This document shows positions 1 through 6,404 of a stretch of 8,720 nucleotides of DNA, in pieces. The first letter of the stretch is position 1. Every line of letters begins with the position of its first letter. The translations under genes and the position numbers were made by a program. Source of the DNA: J089 sp964549745 (lineage in GTDB: Bacteria > Fidelibacterota > Marinisomatia > Marinisomatales > J089). Where the stretch lies: assembly GCA_964549745.1 (NCBI GenBank), contig CAZJWP010000098.1:1-8720 (forward strand), written 5' to 3'. The notes under the pieces were generated by a model that searched no databases, was not told the DNA's origin, and saw only the letters and a list, made by a program, of their open reading frames with translations.

Positions 1-60
1 TTTTCCGTACAACTCAAAGTCAGCGTGGAAAACAGCAACGATGCCCGGACCTTCGCTTGA
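1..60 (+). CDS. Possible C-terminal end of an upstream gene (partial)
   Basis: Plus frame 1 is open from the window edge to a TGA at 58-60 and encodes about 19 residues ending in NSNDARTFA. The codons (GTC, AGC, GTG, GAA, AAC, GCC, CGG, ACC, TTC) resemble those of the genes that follow. No family can be named from so little. The opposite strand is also open over the same bases, but there it is preceded directly by a stop codon and lacks an ATG or GTG start, so the plus-strand reading is preferred. Twenty codons open by chance is not rare, so confidence is low. Confidence 0.3.
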   Translation, partial: FSVQLKVSVENSNDARTFA

Positions 61-224
61 TCAAGGAATGATTCCGTTGTTCAGAATTTAGTTTCTGATA
101 AACCGGAAACAACTATTGGGGACGAAGGCTTTCTCCCGGGACAATTCCTCCAAAATTCTCCCCTTTTCCCTTACGCAAGGTTTTGTAAGCGGATTAAATT
201 CCGGTTCAAATTCTCAGGGTTTTC

Positions 225-1418
225 ATGAAAATTGCATTTTTAACGGCAGGCGGGATCGCACCCTGCCTGTCTTCTTCCATTGGCGCTCTCATCCGGGAAT
301 ACAATCAATCGGCTCCGGATGCCAACCTCATTGGCTATCTCAACGGATACCGCGGTTTGTTGCTGGGTAATTCCATCGAATTTCCGGATGCTGTCAAATC
401 CAAAGCGGACATCCTGTATTCCTATGGCGGCAGTCCCATTGGTAACAGCCGGGTCAAACTCACCAACGTAAAGGATTGCGAAAAGCGCGGATATATCAAG
501 CCCGGTGAAAATCCGCTTGAAGTAGCAGCGCGGCAATTGGTGGTCGACAAAGTCGATATTCTGCATACCATCGGCGGCGACGATACCAACACCATGGCGG
601 CTCAATTGTCAAAATATTTAAATGAACATGATTATCAACTCACGGTGGTGGGAATGCCCAAAACGGTGGACAATGATGTCTACCCGATCCGCCAGACTCT
701 GGGCGCCTGGACTGCCGCCGAACAAGGCGCAATCTTCTTCGAAAATGTGGCCAATGAGAATACAACTTCAACACGGCAACTGATCATCCACGAGGTGATG
801 GGCCGGAATTGCGGCTGGCTCACCGCGGCCACCGCCCGCGATTACCAGGCGCGTCTCCGCAAGCGCACGTTTTTACCGGAACTGAACATCACACCCGAAC
901 GCTGGGGCGTCGATGCCGTATATCTCCCGGAAGTGGATATTGATTTCGATAGGGAAGTGAAACGTTTGCGCAAATTGATGGACGAGAAAGACGGCGTCAA
1001 TGTTTTCCTCAGTGAAGGCGCCGGTCTGGACACGATTGTTCGGGAAATGGAAGCAGCCGGTGAAACAGTACCGCGGGATGCGTTCGGTCATGTGAAACTG
1101 GATCTGATCAATCCCGGAAAATGGTTCGCGGATCAACTGACCCATCGCCTGGGCGCGGAAAAAGTGCTGGTTCAGAAAAGCGGATACTTTGCACGGTCCG
1201 CAGCGCCAAACGCCAAAGATTTGGACTTAATCAAACAATCGGCCGCCCTGGCCGCGAAAGAAGCCCTGGCCGGGAATAGCGGTGTTGCCGGTCTGGACGA
1301 GGATCAGGACGACAAAATGCGCCTGATTGAATTCGATCGCATTAAAGGCGGAAAACCTTTCGATACAAAATTGACCTGGTTCCGGCAATTGCTGGAATCC
1401 ATCGGGCAACCGATATAA
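225..1418 (+). CDS. pfp: Pyrophosphate-dependent 6-phosphofructokinase (PPi-PFK)
   Basis: Cytoplasmic enzyme of the PFK family that reversibly phosphorylates fructose 6-phosphate to fructose 1,6-bisphosphate using pyrophosphate, so it can serve both glycolysis and gluconeogenesis. The 397-residue length suits the roughly 400-residue bacterial PPi-PFK group and exceeds the usual ~320 of bacterial ATP-PFK. Visible motifs are the N-terminal glycine loop LTAGG (6-10), GGDDTN (117-122), PKTVDND (145-151, with the catalytic aspartate), MGRNCGW (192-198) and SEGAG (263-267). The second Asp of GGDD (120) and the Lys of PKT (146) are the family's known markers of PPi use, replacing the Gly of GGDG(S) in ATP enzymes. 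The ATG is preceded by a modest AGGG at 5 nt spacing. The aldolase for the next step follows after 27 nt, which supports an operon. The family call is firm, and PPi specificity rests on the motif residues. Confidence 0.93.
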   Translation: MKIAFLTAGGIAPCLSSSIGALIREYNQSAPDANLIGYLNGYRGLLLGNSIEFPDAVKSKADILYSYGGSPIGNSRVKLTNVKDCEKRGYIKPGENPLEVAARQLVVDKVDILHTIGGDDTNTMAAQLSKYLNEHDYQLTVVGMPKTVDNDVYPIRQTLGAWTAAEQGAIFFENVANENTTSTRQLIIHEVMGRNCGWLTAATARDYQARLRKRTFLPELNITPERWGVDAVYLPEVDIDFDREVKRLRKLMDEKDGVNVFLSEGAGLDTIVREMEAAGETVPRDAFGHVKLDLINPGKWFADQLTHRLGAEKVLVQKSGYFARSAAPNAKDLDLIKQSAALAAKEALAGNSGVAGLDEDQDDKMRLIEFDRIKGGKPFDTKLTWFRQLLESIGQPI

Positions 1419-1435
1419 ATAAAAATAATACTATC

Positions 1436-1440
1436 AGGAG
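1436..1440 (+). promoter_or_regulatory. Shine-Dalgarno site that decides the aldolase start
   Basis: AGGAG lies 5 nt before the ATG at 1446. A longer reading would begin with the GTG at 1440, but that codon uses the last G of the Shine-Dalgarno sequence itself, so it cannot be served by this site. The ATG is therefore the better start. Confidence 0.75.
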
Positions 1441-1445
1441 TGAAT

Positions 1446-2612
1446 ATGTCTAAGCAACCCCCAAAATTAAATACAGAACGGCTTTTTCCGGATAACATGA
1501 CCGCCGCCCACGCCCTGCTGGCGAAGGCCAAGCGCGGCGAAAAAGGGAACGCGACCGGTAAACGTTATGCCGTTCCCGCATTTAACGTGACCACATTTCA
1601 AGGCATCAATGCGGCCTTCAGAGCATTTGAAATGCTGGGTTCATCCGGGTTGATGGCCTTTTCCAATTCAGCCCTAAAACATTTTGGCGAAGGTGATCAG
1701 GTCTTTGGTCTGAAAGCGGCAACAACCTACATACAGGAAAGAGCCAAACGGTCCACGGTCAAAGTCGCGACTCATCTGGACCACGGCGATTACATCTCCG
1801 AAGCGGGACGGAAAGTCGTTCAGGCTGCGGTGCAACATTTAACCAGTGTTATGGCGGACAACTCCACCAATCACGCAGAGAAAAAAGCCATGCCGTTGGC
1901 CGATAACATCGCGTTGACGCGGGAAGTGGTGAATATGGCTCATCCGGTGGGTTTGAGCGTGGAAGGTGAGCTGGGCGTTCTGGCCGGGGAAGAAGACGAG
2001 GACACCAAATCCGAATTCAGCTCTTACACCAACCCGGACGAACTGGATCGTTTCCTCAAAGAAACCGGAGTTCTAATGCTGGCACCGACCATCGGAACCA
2101 TGCATGGTCCGAACAAAGGCAAACCGGGAACCAAGGTCCACCTTAATATTCCGCTGGCACATGAACTCCTGAAAATCGCCGATGTGATCAATCCGGAGAT
2201 TGTGTTTGTGGCACACGGAGCGTCTACCTTGTATCCGCAGGTGGCCGCTTATGCGATCGAACAGATCGAGAAGGGAAGCGATCCCTCCGGCGCCAAACAG
2301 AAATGGCAGGATTTTGTGGGAACGGACTGGGATCAGATCGGCGGTTTGATTGAAGCGGGATTCTGCAAGATCAACACAGACACCGAAAACCGCCAGACCT
2401 TTTTAGCAGCTTTATTGGGCGCCGTCAACACCAACAGCGCCAAGATCGACATTCGCTGGTATGACAATGTTTGTACCGATGCGTTGACAGCCAGCTATTT
2501 ACAGAAGTTGATTATGGCCGGTGATTATGGCGTGTGGCACGAACCGAAAATCGATGTAAACAAATTCAAGTTCGATCTGCACCTGAGCTTAGCGGAGGCT
2601 ATTGGAAAATAA
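1446..2612 (+). CDS. fba: Divergent class II fructose-bisphosphate aldolase
   Basis: Predicted cytoplasmic zinc-dependent aldolase that splits fructose 1,6-bisphosphate into dihydroxyacetone phosphate and glyceraldehyde 3-phosphate. From the ATG the protein has 388 residues, longer than the ~285-350 of many class II enzymes. In order it shows YAVPAFNV (41-48), HLDHG (110-114, with the catalytic Asp and a metal-ligand His), VMADNS (135-140), VEGELG (172-177), GTMHG (217-221, ligand His), VAHGAS (255-260, ligand His) and NTDTENR (310-316). The metal ligands are in place, but several loops differ from textbook forms: VMADNS where VM(I/F)DGS is usual, HGAS where HGGSG is usual, and a longer lysine-rich stretch after GTMHG. 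The upstream neighbour is PPi-PFK, the preceding glycolytic step, which supports fructose bisphosphate as the substrate. A related bisphosphate such as sedoheptulose 1,7-bisphosphate is an alternative. Confidence 0.87.
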   Translation: MSKQPPKLNTERLFPDNMTAAHALLAKAKRGEKGNATGKRYAVPAFNVTTFQGINAAFRAFEMLGSSGLMAFSNSALKHFGEGDQVFGLKAATTYIQERAKRSTVKVATHLDHGDYISEAGRKVVQAAVQHLTSVMADNSTNHAEKKAMPLADNIALTREVVNMAHPVGLSVEGELGVLAGEEDEDTKSEFSSYTNPDELDRFLKETGVLMLAPTIGTMHGPNKGKPGTKVHLNIPLAHELLKIADVINPEIVFVAHGASTLYPQVAAYAIEQIEKGSDPSGAKQKWQDFVGTDWDQIGGLIEAGFCKINTDTENRQTFLAALLGAVNTNSAKIDIRWYDNVCTDALTASYLQKLIMAGDYGVWHEPKIDVNKFKFDLHLSLAEAIGK

Positions 2613-2614
2613 CC

Positions 2615-2635
2615 GTCAGGGCGCTTTGTCCTGAC
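2615..2635. terminator. Shared hairpin between convergent genes, candidate bidirectional terminator
   Basis: GTCAGGGC (2615-2622) can pair with GTCCTGAC (2628-2635) around a 5-nt loop GCTTT. This gives 8 bp including one G-U pair on the plus transcript, or 6 uninterrupted bp on the minus transcript. It sits 3 nt after the aldolase stop and overlaps the phosphate transporter stop (TGA, 2618-2616). The U tracts on both sides are poor (TCAGTTTCAA on plus, GGTTATTTTCC on minus), so efficient intrinsic termination is uncertain. Its position between two convergent stops is the main support. Confidence 0.4.
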
Positions 2636-3848
2636 TCAGTTTCAATACGCGCAGACGTTCTTTCGACGTTAAAGACGAATGGATTAGCAGCGCCCGGTTC
2701 AGCGAGGCTTCGTTGCGGTAAAACTTGTCGAATTGGGTAGAATCCAATTCGATGGATTCGGTGGATAACTGCGAATACACCGCCGGTGTCAATGTATAAT
2801 GGCGGGCCTCATAAACATCCTGATTGAAGACATTCTGCAGGAAAAATAACGCCACAAATGAAATCAGCGCGGCGATTATCGGCGTGGACAACCATCCCAT
2901 CACAATCCGTCCGATCACTTTATATCGAACCTGTCGTCCGCCCTGAACCAGCCCGATTCCAAGAACAGCACCTATCACCACTTGCGAACTGGAGACAGGA
3001 ACCAGAGGGAGGGATGGCAAGCCATGGCTTTCGAGAAAGCTCTTTAATCCCTGTGAAGCAAACAGGAATAGAACGATAGATTGAGCCAGAACCGCCACAA
3101 GTGCGGATTGCGGCGTCATTTTTACCACACCTTCCCCCACCGTCATCATTACTTTTTTGGAGTAGGTTCCAATCCCAACCGCAATAGCCAAACCACCTAA
3201 TAAGAATAATTGTTGTGTTGACGTGATGGTGTAACCAAAAACCGTCCAGTTGTGGAACGGCGCTACTGTGACAAAGACGCCCATTACGTTGGCGATGTTA
3301 TTGGCGCCCAGCGAGTAAGCGCCGAACGCACCAATCAGGATTAATCCAATCCGCGTATATGCATCCACCCGAAACATGTGTACGGAGACCTTCCGGGATA
3401 ATTTTCGCATCAAAACAAAAAGAACGTAGGCAAAGAAGGCCGCCAGAATTGGACTGGTCACCCAGGTAGAAGCAATCTTTCCCAAAGTACGCGGGTCGGT
3501 GACGGTTCCCGAAAAGAAATTCCAACCCACAATAGCGCCCACAATGGCCTGGGACGTTGAGACCGGCAAGGCCAGGCGCGTCATAAAAAACACAGTAAAC
3601 GCTGCTGACAAAGCGACCATAAAGGCTCCCGCAATCCGGTTCACTGATCCCAGTTTGCCCAGCGTTTCGGTGGCACCGGCTCCTGAAATGAAGGCTCCCA
3701 GAATCACAAAAACACTGGCAATGATGGCCGCTGTACGGAATTTGACCATCCGTGTTCCCACAGCGGTTCCAAAAATATTGGATGCATCGTTGGCACCCAG
3801 CGACCAACCCAGGAACAGACCGCTGGATAAGTAAAACAGCAACAGCAT
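2616..3848 (-). CDS. pit: PiT-family inorganic phosphate transporter
   Basis: Inner-membrane, low-affinity transporter of the PiT family (Pfam PHO4), importing phosphate (often as a metal-phosphate complex) driven by H+ or Na+. The 410-residue protein carries the duplicated family signature: GANDASN (18-24) in the first half and GANNIAN (181-187) in the second. Repeated PVSTSQA (95-101) and PVSSSQ (284-289) loops are followed by glycine-rich helices. About ten hydrophobic segments can be counted between residues 1 and 340, and the last ~70 residues form a hydrophilic, probably cytoplasmic tail. The gene begins 3 nt after the stop of a DUF47/PhoU-like gene, a classic partnership in which the DUF47 protein is thought to modulate the transporter. 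No Shine-Dalgarno sequence is visible before the ATG, so translation may be coupled to the upstream gene. Confidence 0.93.
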   Translation of the reverse strand: MLLLFYLSSGLFLGWSLGANDASNIFGTAVGTRMVKFRTAAIIASVFVILGAFISGAGATETLGKLGSVNRIAGAFMVALSAAFTVFFMTRLALPVSTSQAIVGAIVGWNFFSGTVTDPRTLGKIASTWVTSPILAAFFAYVLFVLMRKLSRKVSVHMFRVDAYTRIGLILIGAFGAYSLGANNIANVMGVFVTVAPFHNWTVFGYTITSTQQLFLLGGLAIAVGIGTYSKKVMMTVGEGVVKMTPQSALVAVLAQSIVLFLFASQGLKSFLESHGLPSLPLVPVSSSQVVIGAVLGIGLVQGGRQVRYKVIGRIVMGWLSTPIIAALISFVALFFLQNVFNQDVYEARHYTLTPAVYSQLSTESIELDSTQFDKFYRNEASLNRALLIHSSLTSKERLRVLKLSQDKAP

Positions 3849-3851
3849 CTA

Positions 3852-4496
3852 TTAAACCGAACGCTTGATCGTGTAAATGGCTAACCGGTCGGCAACATTC
3901 TCGGAAAGATCGGCAATGGAATCAATATGGTGCGCAAAATCCCGGAGATGCAGTTTTTGACTGAGATCCATGTCCGTGGCAAAGATTCGCCGCTTTAGCC
4001 GGTCAGCAATCTTGTCTGCTTCCTTCTCGTAATAATACACTTTATGGAGATAATCGCGGACACCAATCGGATTCCGCATAAAGTTCCGGATTGCGCCAAC
4101 CATTTCTTCAAGTGCGTTAACAGCATATTCCGTGACCTGTTCAAAATCATCGTGAAATTCGGAGTTTAGCGCCGGAGTCTCTACCGAGATGTCCACCAGG
4201 ATTTCTTTCGCCCGGTTGATTACGTCATCCGTATTCTCAAGAAGCGCTAAGACATCGCCGCGGGATTCGGGGATCAACGTTTCACCATACAATTGTTGCT
4301 CGATCTCTTTCCGCAGTACATCCGCCCGGCCTTCCAGTTTGCTGATATTCTTTAAATGATCGTTAAATTGTTCAGGGTTGTGGTTGATGTAGGCGGAGAT
4401 TCCGTCTCTAAAGGCAATCCCGGACTGGCTCACTTCGTCCAGGAATTGATCCATCTTCATTTCCAATTTTTTTGTTTTTTTAAATAAAACCGCCAT
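3852..4496 (-). CDS. DUF47 / PhoU-like phosphate transport regulator
   Basis: Cytoplasmic all-helical protein of the DUF47 family (PhoU-like fold), commonly encoded just upstream of pit genes and presumed to regulate phosphate uptake. The 214-residue length is normal for the family, and the sequence is hydrophilic with long helices. Acidic and histidine-containing motifs typical of the metal-binding surface are visible: LEGRAD (54-59), ESRGDVLALLENTDD (77-91), EKEAD (157-161) and FAHHIDSIADLSENVADR (187-204). It has a strong Shine-Dalgarno sequence on its strand (AGAGGTGA, with the GAGG about 6 nt before the ATG). It lies 3 nt after the CYTH gene and 3 nt before pit. The biochemical role of this family is known only in outline. 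Confidence 0.88.
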   Translation of the reverse strand: MAVLFKKTKKLEMKMDQFLDEVSQSGIAFRDGISAYINHNPEQFNDHLKNISKLEGRADVLRKEIEQQLYGETLIPESRGDVLALLENTDDVINRAKEILVDISVETPALNSEFHDDFEQVTEYAVNALEEMVGAIRNFMRNPIGVRDYLHKVYYYEKEADKIADRLKRRIFATDMDLSQKLHLRDFAHHIDSIADLSENVADRLAIYTIKRSV

Positions 4497-4499
4497 GTG

Positions 4500-4994
4500 T
4501 CACCTCTTGGTTTTCCACTGTTGATACGGATGCCGTACCAGATTAATGTTTAAATATTTGGGATCGCTTGTGATCTCTTCCCCAATCCAGGGCGGGTGTT
4601 CAAAGGATTCCTGCTCGCTGTCCAATTCAATTTCAGCAATGACCAAACCCGCATTTTCACCGGAAAACAGATCCACTTCCCAACGATGTCCGGCAAAATC
4701 GATTTCATATCGTGTTTTGAAAATTTGGTGTTTCTCTCCAACCATTTCCAATAATCGTTTTGCATCTTCGATAGGAATCGGATATTCCAGTTCAATGCGT
4801 TTCCGGATCGATTCGGTCCGGGCTTTGATGGTCAATGCGGCTCCCGATTCGGCACTCCGAACCCGCACCAGTCGATTTTGATTTTCACTAAGATAGCCCT
4901 GGCAAATCGCTTGTCCGGACAGGTGTGTTAGGAATTCGGCGTCGGGTACGATGAAACGACGTTCAATCTCGAGATAATGTGATTTAGTTGGCAT
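4500..4994 (-). CDS. CYTH-domain triphosphate-binding enzyme (triphosphatase-like)
   Basis: A 164-residue single-domain member of the CYTH/triphosphate tunnel metalloenzyme superfamily, whose members bind triphosphate groups and include tripolyphosphatases, thiamine triphosphatases and class IV adenylate cyclases. Signature elements are EIERRF at 9-14 (the ExExK strand, with Arg at the Lys position), basic pair RVR (44-46), LTIK (54-57), IELEY (67-71), KTRYEI (93-98), WEVDLF (105-110) and EIEL (121-124). The alternating charged residues would line the tunnel and bind metal and triphosphate. The short length matches bacterial stand-alone CYTH enzymes rather than CYTH-CHAD fusions. It lies 24 bp after the symporter gene and 3 bp before DUF47. 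The location near thiamine pyrophosphokinase hints at thiamine triphosphate, and the phosphate genes hint at tripolyphosphate. The substrate cannot be read from sequence. Confidence 0.87.
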   Translation of the reverse strand: MPTKSHYLEIERRFIVPDAEFLTHLSGQAICQGYLSENQNRLVRVRSAESGAALTIKARTESIRKRIELEYPIPIEDAKRLLEMVGEKHQIFKTRYEIDFAGHRWEVDLFSGENAGLVIAEIELDSEQESFEHPPWIGEEITSDPKYLNINLVRHPYQQWKTKR

Positions 4995-5000
4995 GAGTGT

Positions 5001-5031
5001 AAAAAAATCCGGACAAATTTACGACGGTCGG
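5001..5031 (-). terminator. Weak hairpin plus T7 tract between symporter and CYTH genes, possible attenuator
   Basis: On the minus strand, CCGAC (5031-5027) can pair with GTCCGG (5014-5009) with one bulged base across a 12-nt loop, followed directly by ATTTTTTT (5008-5001). The stem covers the symporter stop codon region. Five base pairs with a bulge is weak, so this may be a partial terminator that lowers expression of the downstream genes, or simply chance. Confidence 0.22.
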
Positions 5032-6404
5032 GAGACAAGTGTCTTGTTGGTCAGGAAAATCACAAAAAGGAGCAGACTGGAAAATAATCCAGGGTAAAAC
5101 GGCTCAAGTCCAAAATGACTCGGCCAAAGAAGACGAATAATCCACCAAAGTAATGAAATAACCGGTGGAACGATTAGCAGCCAAGTTGCGGCGCGAGCCG
5201 ATAATCGAATCGGCGTAAATGTGAGCACAAAAGGAAGCAGCAATCCCGGAATAACCAACGATCCAATCACGTACCAAAGTTTGACGACTGAAGGAATCGT
5301 CCAGGCCAGAATGACAGCCAAAATCGCGGTGATGATCAATCCGGTTCTCACACTTCCAATATGTTTGGACGCAGGGTCTTCATTGGAATAACCTTTTAAA
5401 TCATGTCCAAATGTGATGGCGCTGATCAGCCCTAACGAATCAACGGTAGACATGAGTACGGCGAGAAGACTCACCAGAAACAACCCAAAGAAAAAGGGCG
5501 GGAGCAATGATTGCCCAAACAATGGAAAAACAAACAACGGTTGGTTGGTGGTCAGGGTTGCTTTGGCATAGAGTCCGGTAAATAAGGTGAGCATGTCAAA
5601 AATGAACCAGAACAAAACGGACCAGAAGATGCCCTTGCGCGCTACCCCGGGTTCGCGAACCGCGGCACAGCGCTGGTAAAAGCCGGGGTCAACAAATGTC
5701 CACAAAGCGATGAAGAACCAGACCAAAATATATCCAAAAGAATTTCCGCCAAAGGGCCGGCGATGCATTTCCGGGAGGGACGACCAAATCTGTGCAGGAC
5801 TTCCAAATCGGTGCCAGGCAAAGATAATGATTAGTATGAAGCCCAAAAACATGAGCAGGAACTGAACCATATCGGTGCGAACCACAGCGCCGAAACCGCC
5901 AAACCAGATATAAAGAACGGAGACCAAAGCAGCCAGGATAATCGCGGGTAACAGCGGAATTGGAAACAGGAAGTGGAGAAGGACACCGATACTTAAAATG
6001 TAAGGAGCAGGAGAGGCCAGGAGAATAATGTAAATCGAAGAGATGATCCGTGCCGCCGGACCGGCTGTATGATCGAAATGATCGGGAATGGACCGGAATT
6101 CAAACTGCCGGACACGCGGCGCAATCCACCAGGCAAAAAGTAGGGCAAAGATGTAATAAGGAAGTCCGAAGATGAACCAGGTTTGGATGCCGTAAAGATA
6201 AGTGTTTTCACCCACGCCCAGGATTCCGCCGTACCAGGTGGCGACCAATGTTGCGACAAATCCGGGTAATCCCAACCGCCGCCCTGCCAGAATGTACTGG
6301 TCCAGATTGCTGCGGTCGCGATGGGAGCGATAAAAGGCGCTTCCGTACAGGATCAGGACATAAAGCCCCAGGACAAACCAATCAACAGGAGCAAGTTTTG
6401 CCAT
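5019..6404 (-). CDS. Sodium:solute symporter family (SSS) transporter, candidate thiamine importer
   Basis: Inner-membrane secondary transporter of the SSS family (relatives: PanF, PutP, SglT). The 461-residue protein is hydrophobic throughout, with about 12-13 likely membrane helices. Family landmarks are DQYILAGRRLG (35-45), ATWYGG (55-60), WFGGFGAVVRTDMVQ (167-181), DPGFYQRCAAV (239-249) and VLMSTVDSLG (316-325). The last lies in the helix whose Ser/Thr residues form the Na+ site in characterised members. The start codon overlaps the stop of thiamine pyrophosphokinase as TAATG, with no Shine-Dalgarno sequence, so translation is probably coupled. The substrate is not visible in the sequence. 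The coupling to a thiamine-activating enzyme makes thiamine or a precursor the best guess, by inference from context only. Confidence 0.88.
   Translation of the reverse strand: MAKLAPVDWFVLGLYVLILYGSAFYRSHRDRSNLDQYILAGRRLGLPGFVATLVATWYGGILGVGENTYLYGIQTWFIFGLPYYIFALLFAWWIAPRVRQFEFRSIPDHFDHTAGPAARIISSIYIILLASPAPYILSIGVLLHFLFPIPLLPAIILAALVSVLYIWFGGFGAVVRTDMVQFLLMFLGFILIIIFAWHRFGSPAQIWSSLPEMHRRPFGGNSFGYILVWFFIALWTFVDPGFYQRCAAVREPGVARKGIFWSVLFWFIFDMLTLFTGLYAKATLTTNQPLFVFPLFGQSLLPPFFFGLFLVSLLAVLMSTVDSLGLISAITFGHDLKGYSNEDPASKHIGSVRTGLIITAILAVILAWTIPSVVKLWYVIGSLVIPGLLLPFVLTFTPIRLSARAATWLLIVPPVISLLWWIIRLLWPSHFGLEPFYPGLFSSLLLFVIFLTNKTLVSRPS

Noticed and set aside
56..65. CTTGATCAAG perfect palindrome as an operator or terminator
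   Set aside because: Ten bases with no loop and no T tract, overlapping a possible stop codon; too short to support on its own.
116..370. 84-residue plus-strand reading starting with TTG ahead of the phosphofructokinase gene
   Set aside because: It overlaps the clearly real PPi-PFK in another frame, has a weak start and low-complexity composition without family features.
240..605. 121-residue minus-strand reading opposite the phosphofructokinase gene
   Set aside because: Antisense to conserved PFK motifs; no recognisable domain or translation signal.
3298..3807. 169-residue minus-strand reading inside the phosphate transporter gene
   Set aside because: Same strand but a different frame from pit; Cys/Gly-rich shadow without family features.
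3499..3834. 111-residue plus-strand reading opposite pit
   Set aside because: Antisense to the GANDASN and PVSTSQA regions of pit, whose conservation explains the open frame.
4546..4881. 111-residue plus-strand reading opposite the CYTH gene
   Set aside because: Antisense to conserved CYTH motifs, with serine-rich shadow composition.
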